A stretch of 64,000 bases of DNA from Arthrobacter nitrophenolicus (GTDB lineage Bacteria; Actinomycetota; Actinomycetes; Actinomycetales; Micrococcaceae): positions 1 through 64,000 of the forward strand of contig NZ_AOFD01000007.1 in assembly GCF_000332815.1 (NCBI RefSeq), written 5' to 3'. Of this stretch, positions 20,727-31,470 are shown in pieces. Made by a program: the position numbers and the translations under genes. The notes below the pieces were generated by a model, which searched no databases, was not told where the DNA came from, and was given only the letters and a program-made list of their open reading frames with translations. Numbering within the stretch: position 1 is the first letter of the stretch; each line of letters starts with the position of its first letter.

Positions 20727-21440
20727 CTAGACCCGGTTCTCCCAGCGGTCCGGCTGCGCGTAGCGGGGAAGGAAGCTCTGGGCCGCGCTGCGTCCGGTGT
20801 AGGGCCGCAACCTGTAGTCGAAGCTTCCGGCGTAGACCAGGACCAGACCGATTTGCGGCTGGATGACCTTGACCTGGATGCGGTGCTTGCCGTTGGTGCC
20901 GCCCGCGGGATCCCACCACTGCTCGGCGTACGCCTTGGCGTCCACCGGTGCCGGCAAGGGCACCCGGAGCGGGCCAAGGAACAGGCGGGAGGCTTCAGAG
21001 ACGCCTCGCAGCCGTCCCTCCGGGGTGACACTCAGGTTCAGGTCGGTCACCATGCGGCGGTAGCGGCCCACGTAGTCAACCAGCTGCGGTGACCCGTTGC
21101 GGATGGTGGCGCTGGTGGTGTCCTGGAAAATCCGGGTCCTTCCGGGAAAGCGGATCTCCCGGCGGGCGGTAAGGCTGGAGCGGCCAAACGGGTCCTGGTG
21201 GGCGTGATTCTCGATCCGGAATGGAATGTTCTCGCCATATTCGGGGAAGAAGGCCTCCTCGCTGCTGGTCAGCCGCAGCAGCGGCCGCAGCCATTCCTGC
21301 CGGCAGCCCACTACATCGAATGTCCCTTCACCGATGCCGTAGCGGCCCGAACCGGGCACCAGGGAGAAGTACTCCTGCAGTTCCGGCTGCAGCCTGGCAA
21401 AGTCCGTTCCAAGGACCTGCTGGTAAATCGGTACGTTCAC
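20727..21440 (-). CDS. DUF4166-type conserved protein
   Basis: 237 residues, soluble, no signal peptide. It opens with IYQQVLGTDFARLQPELQEYF, the typical beginning of DUF4166 proteins, and is rich in beta strands. The GTG start has AGGAGGAG about five bases upstream. No function is known. It is convergent with the MetE-like gene and lies 33 bases beyond the DUF58 gene, with which it may be co-transcribed. Confidence 0.6.
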   Translation of the reverse strand: MNVPIYQQVLGTDFARLQPELQEYFSLVPGSGRYGIGEGTFDVVGCRQEWLRPLLRLTSSEEAFFPEYGENIPFRIENHAHQDPFGRSSLTARREIRFPGRTRIFQDTTSATIRNGSPQLVDYVGRYRRMVTDLNLSVTPEGRLRGVSEASRLFLGPLRVPLPAPVDAKAYAEQWWDPAGGTNGKHRIQVKVIQPQIGLVLVYAGSFDYRLRPYTGRSAAQSFLPRYAQPDRWENRV

Positions 21441-21473
21441 GAAGCTCCTCCTGCGGGCAACACACTACTGGTC

Positions 21474-22766
21474 TCACAATTTACCGGCAGCCTTGAGCCG
21501 GATGTACATGTCCGCGACGCGCGGCGGCAGCTGGTGCGGTTCGGCGTCCACCACTTCCACACCGTACCGGCGAAGCTCGGCGCTGACGGCGGCGCGCTGC
21601 AGGAGGGCCCGTTCCGCAGCGGCGGCCCGGAATACCCCGGCAGCATCGCCGCGCTCCCGGACCATGGCGCCCAGCTGCGGATCCCGGACAGCTGCCACCA
21701 CCACCACATGGTCCTGGGCCAGCCGGGCGGCGGCCGGCAGGAGCCCTTCCTCCGGCGCGCCGCCGTCGAGGGAAGTCAGCAGCACTACCAGGGAGCGGTG
21801 GGCCGTGACGGCGCGGACCTGGGCAGGGACGGCCGGCCAGTCCATCTCGATGAGCTCCGGATCCAGCGGTGCCATGGCCTGGACCAGCTGTCCCAGCAGA
21901 TTGCCCTGGATGGCGGTTCCTGCCCGGGCCCGTGCCCTGCGGTCAAACGCCAGGAAGTCCACCCGGTCGCCGCCGCGCTCGGCAAGCACACCGAGGAGGA
22001 GCGCCGCTTCCATCCCGGTGTCGAGGCGGGTCTCGTCGTCGATCCTCGCTGCCGCTGTCCGTGACGTGTCGAGGACCATCACCACCCGGCGGTCACGTTC
22101 GGGCCGCCAGGTGCGGACCACGACGGCGGACCTGCGGGCGGTTGCGCGCCAGTCAATGGACCGGACGTCGTCGCCCCGGACATAATCCCGCAGGGAATCG
22201 AATTCGGTGCCGGCCCCGCGGATCTGGACGGCAGCTTTCCCGTCCAGTTCCCGCAGTTTCCGCAGTTTGGAGGGCAGGTGCCGGCGCGAATGGAACGGCG
22301 GCAGGACACGCAGCGCCCCGGGGCAGTCAATGGTGCGCTGGCGTGCTGCCAGGCGCAGGGGGCCAAAGGAGCGCAGCGTCACGTGCGGGGCCTTGAGGTC
22401 GCCGCGGCGGACCGGCCGGAGCCGGACAGTGATGCGCCGGCTTTCATGCGCGGGAACATCAATGCCCTGGACCGGGTCCTGTGCTCCGGCTGACGGCTGC
22501 CAGCCGTCCCGCAGCAAGCCGTGCAGCCGCCGGCTCCCGTCATTGCGGACAATGAGCCTGGCCTCCGCCGTCCCGTTCAGGGTGACGTTGCCGGGATCGG
22601 AGCGCAGCACCTGGACCGGTTTCAGCGCGCCGGCGAGGAGCAGGTCGGTGCCGCACAGGACGGCGAGGACGGCCAGCACGGCACATACGGTTCCCCATCC
22701 GGGCAGCAGCAGGACCGGAACCAGGCCCAGCAGCACCAGCAGGACAAAGCGCCCGGAAATGGCCAT
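21474..22766 (-). CDS. DUF58 domain protein
   Basis: 430 residues. Two N-terminal transmembrane helices (about 5-45) precede a beta-rich region and the DUF58 core, marked by RDYVRGDDVRSIDWRATARR near 225-245, followed by a von Willebrand A-like fold (MVLDTSRTAA resembles a degenerate MIDAS). Genes of this type accompany MoxR ATPases and are thought to act with them in maturation or stress handling of envelope proteins. Its first base is the last base of the MoxR gene. Confidence 0.9.
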   Translation of the reverse strand: MAISGRFVLLVLLGLVPVLLLPGWGTVCAVLAVLAVLCGTDLLLAGALKPVQVLRSDPGNVTLNGTAEARLIVRNDGSRRLHGLLRDGWQPSAGAQDPVQGIDVPAHESRRITVRLRPVRRGDLKAPHVTLRSFGPLRLAARQRTIDCPGALRVLPPFHSRRHLPSKLRKLRELDGKAAVQIRGAGTEFDSLRDYVRGDDVRSIDWRATARRSAVVVRTWRPERDRRVVMVLDTSRTAAARIDDETRLDTGMEAALLLGVLAERGGDRVDFLAFDRRARARAGTAIQGNLLGQLVQAMAPLDPELIEMDWPAVPAQVRAVTAHRSLVVLLTSLDGGAPEEGLLPAAARLAQDHVVVVAAVRDPQLGAMVRERGDAAGVFRAAAAERALLQRAAVSAELRRYGVEVVDAEPHQLPPRVADMYIRLKAAGKL

Positions 22767-23761
22767 CAGCGCGGAACGGGAACGGACGCCAGGATGCTGC
22801 CCAGCACGTCATCCACCCGGACCCCGTCCATCTGGGCCTCGGGCTGCAGCGCCACCCGGTGCCGGAGGCAGGGCAGGGCCAGCGCCTTGACGTCGTCGGG
22901 GGTGACGAAGCTCCTGCCGGACAGCCAGGCCCAGGACCGGGAGGTGTTAAGGAGCGCTGTGGCTCCACGCGGCGAAACGCCCAGCAGGAAGGACGGTGCC
23001 GTGCGGGTGGCCCGCACCAGGTCCACGATATAGCCGATGATTTCCTGTTCGACGGCGACGCCCGTGACGGCCTGGCGGGCCCGCTCCAGGTCTGCGGCGC
23101 CCGCGACGGCACGGACCCCGGCCGCTGCCAGGTCGCGCGGGTCGAACCCGGCCGCATGGCGGCGGATGACTTCCATCTCCGCCGAACGCTCTGGCAGGGG
23201 CATGGTGAGCTTGAGCAGGAAGCGGTCCAGCTGGGCTTCCGGTAGGGGATAGGTGCCCTCGTACTCCACCGGGTTCTGCGTGGCGGCCACCAGGAACGGG
23301 GCGGGCAGCGGGCGGGACACGCCGTCCACCGAGACCTGCCGTTCCTCCATCGCCTCCAGCAGCGAAGCCTGGGTCTTGGGCGGCGTCCGGTTGATTTCGT
23401 CCGCCAGCAGGAGGTTGGTGAATACCGGCCCTTCCCGGAACGTGAACTCGGCGGTGTGCGCGTCGTAGACCAGGGACCCGGTGACATCGCCGGGCATCAG
23501 GTCCGGGGTGAACTGCACCCGCTTGGTGTCCAGGTCCAGTGCCGCGGACAGGGCCCGTACCAGCAGGGTCTTTGCCACGCCCGGCACACCCTCCAGCAGC
23601 ACATGCCCCTGGGACAGCAGGGCGATCAGCATGCCGGTCACCGTAGCGTCCTGTCCCACCACCGCCTTCGACACCTCGTGGCGCACATCCAGCAGGGCCT
23701 GCCGGGCGGAATCGTGCTCCATCGGGTCCAGGACCCGCTGGCCGCTGCCATATTCACTCAT
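22766..23761 (-). CDS. MoxR family AAA+ ATPase
   Basis: 331 residues. Walker A is GVPGVAKT near 60, Walker B LLLADEINR near 120, sensor 1 ATQNPVEYEGTYPLPEAQLDRF near 160, then the helical lid domain. MoxR proteins are chaperone-like ATPases that work with DUF58/VWA partners. It overlaps the DUF4350 gene by four bases on its upstream side and touches DUF58 downstream, so the block is one operon. Confidence 0.94.
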   Translation of the reverse strand: MSEYGSGQRVLDPMEHDSARQALLDVRHEVSKAVVGQDATVTGMLIALLSQGHVLLEGVPGVAKTLLVRALSAALDLDTKRVQFTPDLMPGDVTGSLVYDAHTAEFTFREGPVFTNLLLADEINRTPPKTQASLLEAMEERQVSVDGVSRPLPAPFLVAATQNPVEYEGTYPLPEAQLDRFLLKLTMPLPERSAEMEVIRRHAAGFDPRDLAAAGVRAVAGAADLERARQAVTGVAVEQEIIGYIVDLVRATRTAPSFLLGVSPRGATALLNTSRSWAWLSGRSFVTPDDVKALALPCLRHRVALQPEAQMDGVRVDDVLGSILASVPVPR

Positions 23762-24948
23762 CGGCTGTTGACCTCTTTCTCTAGGTTGTCCAGTTCCTGT
23801 GCCCAGGCGACCAGCCGGGACTCGCTGCCGGGATGGTGGTTGAGGAGGTCCCGTATATCGGCTGCCGGCCGGCCCAGCAACCGTGCCGCCGCCTCAATGA
23901 CGGTGCCGGCAGAGGCTCCCGGGCCGGGCCGGAGCCTGGCGGCCAGCCGTACCAGGATCCCGGCGCGGAGGTTGTCCCGTGCCTGGTCCACCGCGTGGGC
24001 GTCGTGGTACATCCGGGCGCGGCCCTCTGCGGTTTCCACTGCCTTCACCACCACCGGCAGCGGCTCGAACACCAGCGGGCCGAGCCGCCGGCCGCGCCAC
24101 GCGATCGCGGCCAGGGCAACCACCAGCAGCCACGGGCCCAGGAAACGGACCCACTCCGGTGCGAGCTCGTCCAGGGTCTGCCCTGACCCGGACGCGGCCA
24201 CATCCTCCAGTGACGGCAGGTACCAGACCAGGTCCGGAGACTTGCCCAGGGTACGGAGCGCAAGGGCAGCATGGCCCCGCTCATCCAGCTGCCCATTGCC
24301 CAGGACCACCGTGCTGCCCAACACCGTCAGCTGCCCGTCGCCGCTGACAGCCAGCAGCCCGGCGGCACTACCGGCAGGCCGGTAACAGGACACCCCGCCG
24401 TCGTACACGAAACCCTGGCTGCCCGAGACCTCCCCCGCGGCCAGGGCGTCCGGGAGCGGACAGCCGGGGGCCAGCGGGGGAGCATCGTCGGGCACCACTC
24501 CCGCCTGCCTGATACCGCTGCCCAGTGCGGTGAGTGTTTCCAGCCGCGGCGTGACCACTACAACCTCCCCGGCGGCGGCCGCCAGATCACGGAGCCGGGG
24601 TTCGTCGAGGATCCCGTTGCGGTCATACAGCAGGAGGGTTGCGGCTGAACTTTCCCCCAGCGCGGCCATCGCCTCCTCGAACGTTCCGGCTGTGTGCACG
24701 TCCACTCCGTGGCGCCCCAGGATCTGGGTGACGGCCCGTGCGCCGTCCGGACCTGCGTTGCCGGGGGACAGCGGAACGGCGTCACCCCGGGGAGCCAGCT
24801 GGCCCCAGACAACCAGGCCCAGGGCGACGGCCACCACCGCGCAGAGGGCCGTCAACGCACGGTGCTTGCGGAGCCAAGGCAGTGGTGTCCGCCCGGGAGC
24901 GGGAGAAGGAGCTGCCCCGCGGACACCGGCGGGAAGGGTGTCCGTCAT
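23758..24948 (-). CDS. DUF4350 domain membrane protein
   Basis: 396 residues. There is an N-terminal transmembrane helix (about 30-50), an extracytoplasmic DUF4350 domain that resembles the GATase/IFT52-like fold (about 65-260), a second transmembrane helix near 275-292 (FLGPWLLVVALAAIAWRGRR) and a helical cytoplasmic tail. The function is unknown; the family regularly neighbours MoxR, DUF58 and DUF4129. ATGA overlaps link it to both neighbours. Confidence 0.82.
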   Translation of the reverse strand: MTDTLPAGVRGAAPSPAPGRTPLPWLRKHRALTALCAVVAVALGLVVWGQLAPRGDAVPLSPGNAGPDGARAVTQILGRHGVDVHTAGTFEEAMAALGESSAATLLLYDRNGILDEPRLRDLAAAAGEVVVVTPRLETLTALGSGIRQAGVVPDDAPPLAPGCPLPDALAAGEVSGSQGFVYDGGVSCYRPAGSAAGLLAVSGDGQLTVLGSTVVLGNGQLDERGHAALALRTLGKSPDLVWYLPSLEDVAASGSGQTLDELAPEWVRFLGPWLLVVALAAIAWRGRRLGPLVFEPLPVVVKAVETAEGRARMYHDAHAVDQARDNLRAGILVRLAARLRPGPGASAGTVIEAAARLLGRPAADIRDLLNHHPGSESRLVAWAQELDNLEKEVNSR

Positions 24949-25586
24949 CCGAGGGCCGCCGGGGATTGCAGTGCCGACTCCGGTTTCGCCGCCTCGAGAT
25001 CCGCGTCCAGGCCGGCCAGCTCCTGGTAGTCGCCCCGGCCTGCCGGCCGGTTCCCGTACCGCACAGCGTCGAAGACGCCTGCCGCGCGCTCCAGGCGCCC
25101 TGCTTCCCTGGGGAACGGCACGGCCAGCTCCCGGGCCACCTCGTCCGCCGTGCGCCCGGGCTGCGGTTCGAGGATGGTCCGGTCTTCAGCCGCGCGGACC
25201 AGTGCACGGAAGCGTTCGACGACGGCGTCCCCCCATTCACCAGACGCGGCCGACGCCTCGGCGCGCTGCCTGTATTCAGCGGCGGAAAGGACGCTGTCCG
25301 CCTCGAAAACATCCCTGGTCCGGCGTGGCGCTGCGTTCAGGCGCGGCCTGGCCAGGATCACGGCGGCCGCGATGACGAGGGCAATGACAATCCCGATCAC
25401 GGGACCCGGCAGGGGACCTGCGGACTGCGAGGATCCGTCCAGGGACGAAAACCAGTCAAGGAAGTTCTCCCAGACTGTTTCGATCCACGACGGTGCAGTC
25501 TCACGGTATTCCGCCTTGGCGATTTCTTCCTCAGCCCACCGCCGGGCTTCCCCTGCCCCGGGGAGCACGGGGGGTTCAGCGGCCAT
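24945..25586 (-). CDS. DUF4129 domain membrane protein
   Basis: 213 residues from the ATG that overlaps the end of the upstream gene by 11 bases. One transmembrane helix at about 50-70 (PVIGIVIALVIAAAVIL), then a cytoplasmic DUF4129 helical domain (SVLSAAEYRQRAEASAASGEW, ARELAVPFP). The N-terminus is extracytoplasmic and begins VLPGAGEARRWAEEEIAKAEY. The ribosome site is weak, in keeping with translational coupling. Function unknown; it probably forms a complex with the DUF4350 partner. Confidence 0.8.
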   Translation of the reverse strand: MAAEPPVLPGAGEARRWAEEEIAKAEYRETAPSWIETVWENFLDWFSSLDGSSQSAGPLPGPVIGIVIALVIAAAVILARPRLNAAPRRTRDVFEADSVLSAAEYRQRAEASAASGEWGDAVVERFRALVRAAEDRTILEPQPGRTADEVARELAVPFPREAGRLERAAGVFDAVRYGNRPAGRGDYQELAGLDADLEAAKPESALQSPAALG

Positions 25587-26882
25587 GCGCCCACGGGCCG
25601 GAGGAAGGCCCGTTGTCCGGTCCCCGGACGTTGTCAGCCCCGCGGCCCGGAACGCCGTCGGGATCGGCGCCCGATTCGGCAAGGCGCAGGAGGCTGATGT
25701 CCAGGCCGTCTTTCCGCATCCGCAGGTCCATGTAGAGCAGCGCCATCACGGACGTCTGGAACGCATACCCGAGGGCGCCAACCAGGGCGCCGAGGACAGC
25801 AGTAACCACGCCGAGTGCCACGCGGTGGCTGCCGCGTCGCCGCCCCCGCCAAGTGGATCGGTGAAGGTGGTGAGGAACCCTGCCAGAAGGCTGACCGGGA
25901 TCATCACCACCTGGCTGATGACCCCCACCAAAATGCTGACAACCAGCGTGATGCCGAGGATCCGCCACCAGTTGGCACGGGTCAGCTCCCAGGACCGACG
26001 GAGCCCGGCCAAGGCTCCCAGTTCCTCAATCACGACGGCGGCGGGAGCCACCATCAGTTTGACGGCGATCCAGATGAACAGCGCGATAAAAGCAAGGACA
26101 AGCGGAATGAGCAGGAGCGCCCCGGTTCCTTCCATGCTGGACACCAGGGCTACCGCAAGCGCCGCGAGGAGACCGAAAGCCAGGATCCCGGCGGCCACCA
26201 GCAGCAGCGCCAGGCGGACCAGCGCCCCGGCCCGCGACCGGGAGAGTGCCCACATCTGGCGGAACCCTGTCCGCCGGTTCAGGATGGCGCGCGCCACCGG
26301 GACCACCATCGCACCCTGGAGAACTGCGGAAATCAGCAGCGTGAGCAGGCCGACCACGAGGAAGGCGGAAAAGAAACCGATGCCCAGTGACGCCGCTTCC
26401 GCCGGGCTGGCACTCTCCGCCCAGGCTTCGATGGATCCCATGGAGGTGGCGGTGACGGCGGTGATGACGGCCGCAAGGATGGCTGTCAGGGACTGGGCAA
26501 GCACGGCGGCCCCCAGCATGGCTTTCGGATTCCGCCGGATGGCCTGGAAGGAGCCGTCCATGATCTCCCCGAACATCAGGGGGCGGAGCGGGACGATGCC
26601 GGGCTTGGGCGGTGCAATGTAGCGGGGCTGGCCGTAGGGGCCGCCGTTCTGCATTCCCGGCTGCGGAGCCCCGGCGTAGGGGGAGCCGGGTGCGGGCGGC
26701 GGTCCCCAAGGTGGCTGCTGGCCGGCAGGCTGCTGCCAGCCCGGCGGTCCCCAGGGCTGCTGCCCGGGAGGCTGTTGCTGGCCGGGCCACTGCGAACCTG
26801 GCGGCTTTTGTCCCGGCCAAGGTTGCTGCCCCGGCCATGGCGCATCAGAGGGCCACTGCGGGCCTGAATCCTGTGGTGACAC
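25576..26882 (-). CDS. Multi-pass membrane protein, glycerophosphodiesterase-type membrane domain (frameshifted)
   Basis: About 435 residues. Residues 1-90 are a Pro/Gln/Gly-rich cytoplasmic leader with PGQQPWG-like repeats; from about 95 there are six or so transmembrane helices of the type found as the membrane part of GlpQ-like proteins (FGEIMDGSFQAIRRNP, LRRSWELTRANWWRILG). No phosphodiesterase catalytic domain is present. One base is missing at about 25822; beyond it the frame continues ALGVVTAVLGALVGALGY and ends at 25576. The GTG start has GGAAGGA upstream. It heads the operon that runs to DUF58. Confidence 0.75.
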
Positions 26883-27063
26883 CCTGTTCCTTCCCCCGTA
26901 CCAGGCCGTCGGCTGCCCGCCGCGCCCGGCGCACTGCGCGGAGGGCGCCGGGAAGGTCCGGCATGCCCCCAGCCTATAGTTCCGGCGTCGGCCGTCCTAG
27001 CGTTCCGCCATGCCGGGGGCCGCTGAACAGGACAAAGACTGCCTGATAAGGGAATATATAACT

Positions 27064-27738
27064 ATGAAGGCACGCATTCTGGTGGTTGATGATGACGAAG
27101 CGCTGGCCGAAATGATTGGAATTGTTCTCCGCAATGACGGCTTTGAGCCGGTCTTCTGCGCCGACGGCGCCCAGGCGCTGGACGTATTCCGGTCATCCAG
27201 GCCGGACCTTGTACTGCTGGACCTCATGCTTCCGGGCGTGGACGGCATCGAGGTCTGCCGGCAGATCCGTGCCGAATCGGACGTGCCCATCGTCATGCTG
27301 ACCGCCAAGTCGGACACATCCGACGTCGTCCGCGGCCTGGAATCCGGCGCTGACGACTACGTGCCCAAGCCGTTCAAGCCCGCCGAACTGGTGGCGCGCG
27401 TCAGGGCACGCCTCCGTCCCGGCGACCAGAAAGCACCGGAAACCCTGCGGATCGCCGACATCACCATAGACGTCGCAGGCCACACCGTCAGCCGGGGCAA
27501 CGAACGGATCTCGCTCACGCCGCTCGAATTCGACCTCCTGGTGGCACTGGCCCGCAAACCGTGGCAGGTGTTCACCCGCGAACTGCTGCTCGAACAGGTC
27601 TGGGGCTACCGTCATGCTGCGGACACGCGCCTGGTCAACGTCCATGTCCAGCGCCTGCGGTCCAAGATTGAACGCGACCCGGAGGCCCCGGAAGTTGTAA
27701 TGACGGTGCGTGGTGTCGGCTACAAAGCAGGGGCCTGA
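27064..27738 (+). CDS. mtrA: Response regulator MtrA
   Basis: 224 residues, OmpR class. The receiver domain has DDDE at 9-12, the phosphorylated Asp53 in LLDLMLPG and the switch Lys in MLTAKSD; the winged-helix DNA-binding domain occupies 135-222 and ends VRGVGYKAG. MtrA with MtrB controls cell division, wall metabolism and osmotic responses in actinobacteria. The ATG has AAGGGAA about nine bases upstream; an in-frame ATG 54 bases earlier is not supported. mtrB begins inside its last codons. Confidence 0.96.
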   Translation: MKARILVVDDDEALAEMIGIVLRNDGFEPVFCADGAQALDVFRSSRPDLVLLDLMLPGVDGIEVCRQIRAESDVPIVMLTAKSDTSDVVRGLESGADDYVPKPFKPAELVARVRARLRPGDQKAPETLRIADITIDVAGHTVSRGNERISLTPLEFDLLVALARKPWQVFTRELLLEQVWGYRHAADTRLVNVHVQRLRSKIERDPEAPEVVMTVRGVGYKAGA

Positions 27739-29656
27739 CCCCGCTGCTTCCGGTGAGGGACGCAAAGCCGGCGCAACGCCGCCCGCGCCCCACTCATCCG
27801 GAGGCCCCCCAGGCGTTCAGGGGGCAGACGGGGAGCACCCGGCCCCGGAACATACAGAGTCCCTGACCCCCGGATTCCGCGAACTGGCCTTCCGGGGGCG
27901 GATCTGGCAGCGCCGGGCCCTGATTGTCAGTCTTCGCGTGGCGCGGCTCGTCGGGACGGGCTTCCGCCGCTTCCTTCCCGCACTGCGCCACATCGGCCGC
28001 GCCCTCCAGCGCCGGTGGCGCCGCTCCCTTCAGTTCCGCACCGTCCTCACCACGCTCCTCCTGGCCGTGACCTCCTTCGCAGCGGTGGGGGCATACCTCT
28101 CCCACCAGATCGCCAACAACCTGTTCCAGGAGCGACTGACACAGGCGGAGTCGGAGACCCGGTACAACGTCAAGCAGGTCCAGGACACGTTCGACGGCGC
28201 CCAGGTCACCGACCAGTCCAGCGTCATCACCCTGGTCTATGACACCCTGAACGCCGTGGAAGGCAGGGGTTCCGTCATCCAGCGCCGCTACGTGTTCGAG
28301 GCGATGCCCGAGCAGACCAAGCCCAGGAACCGGTGGGTTGAGTCGCGCGCGTCGGACCAGTTGACGGTGAGCGTCATCCCGCCCGAACTCCGGAAGGCAG
28401 TCCAGGAATCCGGGAAGGACCAGTACTGGGCATCCACTGTCATTCCCGTGGGCACCGAGGACAGGCCCGGCATTGCCGTCGGCAACAAGGTGACATTTAA
28501 CGGCACCGTGTACGAGCTGTACCTGATCTATGACCTGAACACCGCCCAGCAGACCTTGGATGAGATCCAGCGCGTGCTCTGGGCCGGTGGCGCGGTGCTG
28601 GTGCTGCTGATCGGCGCCGTGGCCTGGTACGTCACCCGCAACGTGGTCAGCCCGGTCAGCCATGCCGCCATGGTGTCCGAAAAACTAGCCGCCGGGCAGT
28701 TGCAGGAACGCATGGTGGTCCGCGGCGAGGACGAGGTGGCGCGCCTTGGTGCTTCCTTTAACCACATGGCTGCCAGCCTCCAGGAACAGATCACCCAGTT
28801 GGCCACCCTGTCCCAGATGCAGCAGCGCTTCGTCTCCGACGTCTCGCACGAGCTCCGGACACCGCTGACAACCGTTCGGATGGCAGCCGAGGTCCTGTAC
28901 GACGCCCGCGACGATTTCGACCCCATTAATAAGCGGTCGGCGGAACTGCTCTACAACCAGGTGGAGCGCTTCCAGTCCCTGCTGTCGGACCTGCTGGAGA
29001 TCTCGCGCTTCGACGCCGGCGTGGCCGTCCTGGATGCTGAGCCGGAGGACATCCTGCAGGTTGTTGCGCATGTCATCGAAGGGGCTGCGCCCGTGGCGGC
29101 GGAGTACGGTTCCGAAATTGTCCTCAGCGCACCCGCGCAGCCCATCATCGTGGAGATGGACGCGCGTCGTATCGACAGGATCCTGCGGAACCTGATCCTC
29201 AATGCCGTTGAACACGGTGAGGGGAAACCTGTCACCGTCACCGTCGCAGCCAACCAGGCCGCCGTCGGAATTGCCGTCCGTGACCGCGGCATCGGCATGG
29301 AGCCTTCCGAGGCTGCCCGCGTCTTCGACAGGTTCTGGCGTGCCGACCCTGCCCGCGCCCGCACCACCGGCGGCAGCGGATTGGGCCTGTCGATCGCCAT
29401 GGAGGACACCAAACTGCATAACGGCTGGCTGCAGGCCTGGGGCAGGAAAGGCTCCGGCGCCAACTTCCGGCTCACGCTGCCGCTCCACCAGGGGGAAGAC
29501 ATCGATACGTCGCCCGTCCAGCTTGAACCCGACGACGTCATGGCACCGGGCGAACCGCGCAACATCCCCAGGGAAACGGACAACCGCAACATGCTGGTCC
29601 TCGAAACCGGCGCAGCACGCCTGGCCCCGGTGCCGACGTCGAAGGAAACTCCATGA
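27710..29656 (+). CDS. mtrB: Sensor histidine kinase MtrB
   Basis: 648 residues. Transmembrane helices at about 112-134 and 290-312 flank an extracytoplasmic sensor; then HAMP ([19 protein letters not shown]), dimerisation H-box [15 protein letters not shown]-box [10 protein letters not shown] and the G boxes DRGIGM and [10 protein letters not shown]. The first ~100 residues are a disordered, Arg-rich cytoplasmic stretch. The start (ATG, or the next codon GTG) lies 29 bases inside mtrA and has no clear ribosome site, so translation probably depends on mtrA. The stop overlaps lpqB by four bases. Confidence 0.94.
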   Translation: MVSATKQGPDPAASGEGRKAGATPPAPHSSGGPPGVQGADGEHPAPEHTESLTPGFRELAFRGRIWQRRALIVSLRVARLVGTGFRRFLPALRHIGRALQRRWRRSLQFRTVLTTLLLAVTSFAAVGAYLSHQIANNLFQERLTQAESETRYNVKQVQDTFDGAQVTDQSSVITLVYDTLNAVEGRGSVIQRRYVFEAMPEQTKPRNRWVESRASDQLTVSVIPPELRKAVQESGKDQYWASTVIPVGTEDRPGIAVGNKVTFNGTVYELYLIYDLNTAQQTLDEIQRVLWAGGAVLVLLIGAVAWYVTRNVVSPVSHAAMVSEKLAAGQLQERMVVRGEDEVARLGASFNHMAASLQEQITQLATLSQMQQRFVSDVSHELRTPLTTVRMAAEVLYDARDDFDPINKRSAELLYNQVERFQSLLSDLLEISRFDAGVAVLDAEPEDILQVVAHVIEGAAPVAAEYGSEIVLSAPAQPIIVEMDARRIDRILRNLILNAVEHGEGKPVTVTVAANQAAVGIAVRDRGIGMEPSEAARVFDRFWRADPARARTTGGSGLGLSIAMEDTKLHNGWLQAWGRKGSGANFRLTLPLHQGEDIDTSPVQLEPDDVMAPGEPRNIPRETDNRNMLVLETGAARLAPVPTSKETP

Positions 29657-31368
29657 TGCCCCGCCGCCTGCGCCTGGTGAAGGGCGCCGCGTTCCTGCTG
29701 GCCCTCGTGTTCGTCCTCGCCGGTTGTGCGCGGATCCCCACTTCCGGGCCCGTGGGAAAGAGCAGCGAGGGCAGCGCGGGCAACCTCAGCGCACCCGTCT
29801 TCCTCCCGGCAGCACCGCAGCCGGGCGCCTCGCCCGAGACGATCATCGACTACTTCTACCGGGCCGGAAGCGGCTATGAGGACGACTACGCCGTCGCTCG
29901 CCAATACCTGACCCAGGCTTCCTCCGTGTCCTGGAAGCCGGACCAGCGTGCCCTCGTCTACCGGGACGCCCGGGTGGTGGCTACAGACACCGAAAACGTC
30001 TACAACTACGATCTCGACGTCGCCTACACAATCGACGCGGACGGGATCGCCACGCAATCACCCGAAGGAACAGTGGAGAAGATCCCCGTGACCGTCACCC
30101 AGGTGGACGGTGAGTGGCGCATCTCGGCAATTCCCGACGGCACTGCCATCGCCGAGGAGACCTTCAAGGTGATCTACGGCGCGTATCCCATCTACTTCTA
30201 CGATCCCACTTTCACCTTTGCTGTCCCGGATGTGCGCTGGTTCATCAGGAACAAGACGGTGAAGTCGATGACCAGTGCCCTGCTTGCCGGGCCCGCCCCG
30301 TACCTGCGGGGCGCGGTAGCCAGTGCCTTCCCCTCCGGCATCAAGCTGGCCCGCGAATCCGTCCCGGTGGTGTCCGGGGCAGCGCAGGTTGACCTGACGG
30401 CCAAGGAACTGATGGAGACTTCGCCGGCGGACCGGCTCCGCATGCAGATGCAGCTGACGCTGACGTTCCGCAGCCAGCCCGATGTGGTCAATGTGGAACT
30501 GCGGGCGAACCAGGACCTGGTCCGGGTGGAGGATGACGGGTCCGTGCTGCCGCCGGTGCAGGACAAGAGCGTGCCGTCGCGCCAGATCGCCATCAGCGGC
30601 AACGAACTGGTGAGATACGAGAACAACAGGGTCTCCCCGCTGCCGGACATGCAGCCGGTCTCCGCCCTGAATCCGCGGTTCCCGGCCGAATCCCCGGTAT
30701 CGCAGACAGCAGCGTTCCTCAACGACGGCAGGACCACCCTCTACGGCATCAACCCGGGCCAGCCGGCACGGTCCCTTACCACCCGAAGCACGCTGAGCCG
30801 CCCCTCCTTCGACCTCAACGACTGGGTGTGGACCGCCGGGCCGGGAGGGAACGGCGCCACTGAAGTGGTTGCCTACCGCCCCGGCGGGGTGGCCGAGGGG
30901 GCGTCCGTCCCCGCGGTCACGTTGGCGCCCGCCTGGCTCGCCGGGCGGACCGTCAAGGAACTCCGGATCTCGCGGGAGGGGGTCCGGGCCCTGGTCATCT
31001 CCGAACAGAACGGCAGGACGCGGGTGCAGGTGGCAGGCATCATCCGTGGCGGTGACGGAACACCCCGGGAACTGACGGCACCGGTCACCCTCGCCACCGA
31101 CAGCAACCCTGACCAGGGGGCGTGGGTCAGCGACACAACGGTGGCGGTTATGAAGGGGGCAGCGGCGTCCAACGTCACCCCGGAACTGCTGTCCCTCACG
31201 TCCGGCCAGCCGCAGCAGCTGGCTCCGTGGCCCGGGCTTGTGGCACTCAGCGCGGGAAATGGTGCCGAGGAGGTCTACGGGCAGTCAGCCGAGGGTATTT
31301 TCCAGCGGCTGGGCAACGGGTGGTCACCGCAGATCAAGGGCCCTATCGACCCGTCGTTCCCCGGCTGA
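29653..31368 (+). CDS. lpqB: Lipoprotein LpqB
   Basis: 571 residues. A type II signal peptide with lipobox VLAGC anchors it outside the membrane; the GerMN domain (about 180-310) and a C-terminal beta-propeller-like region follow. LpqB binds the extracytoplasmic part of MtrB and modulates MtrA phosphorylation. Its ATG overlaps the mtrB stop, giving the standard mtrA-mtrB-lpqB operon. The frame is intact. Confidence 0.95.
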   Translation: MMPRRLRLVKGAAFLLALVFVLAGCARIPTSGPVGKSSEGSAGNLSAPVFLPAAPQPGASPETIIDYFYRAGSGYEDDYAVARQYLTQASSVSWKPDQRALVYRDARVVATDTENVYNYDLDVAYTIDADGIATQSPEGTVEKIPVTVTQVDGEWRISAIPDGTAIAEETFKVIYGAYPIYFYDPTFTFAVPDVRWFIRNKTVKSMTSALLAGPAPYLRGAVASAFPSGIKLARESVPVVSGAAQVDLTAKELMETSPADRLRMQMQLTLTFRSQPDVVNVELRANQDLVRVEDDGSVLPPVQDKSVPSRQIAISGNELVRYENNRVSPLPDMQPVSALNPRFPAESPVSQTAAFLNDGRTTLYGINPGQPARSLTTRSTLSRPSFDLNDWVWTAGPGGNGATEVVAYRPGGVAEGASVPAVTLAPAWLAGRTVKELRISREGVRALVISEQNGRTRVQVAGIIRGGDGTPRELTAPVTLATDSNPDQGAWVSDTTVAVMKGAAASNVTPELLSLTSGQPQQLAPWPGLVALSAGNGAEEVYGQSAEGIFQRLGNGWSPQIKGPIDPSFPG

Positions 31369-31470
31369 CACGGAGGAGCTGCGGCGCATCCTGCCGCCGC
31401 TCCACCGGCATTGTCCACATGCGACGACGGAGCATTGTCCTTCGATGCCCGCGGCGTGGAACGTGGAGCC

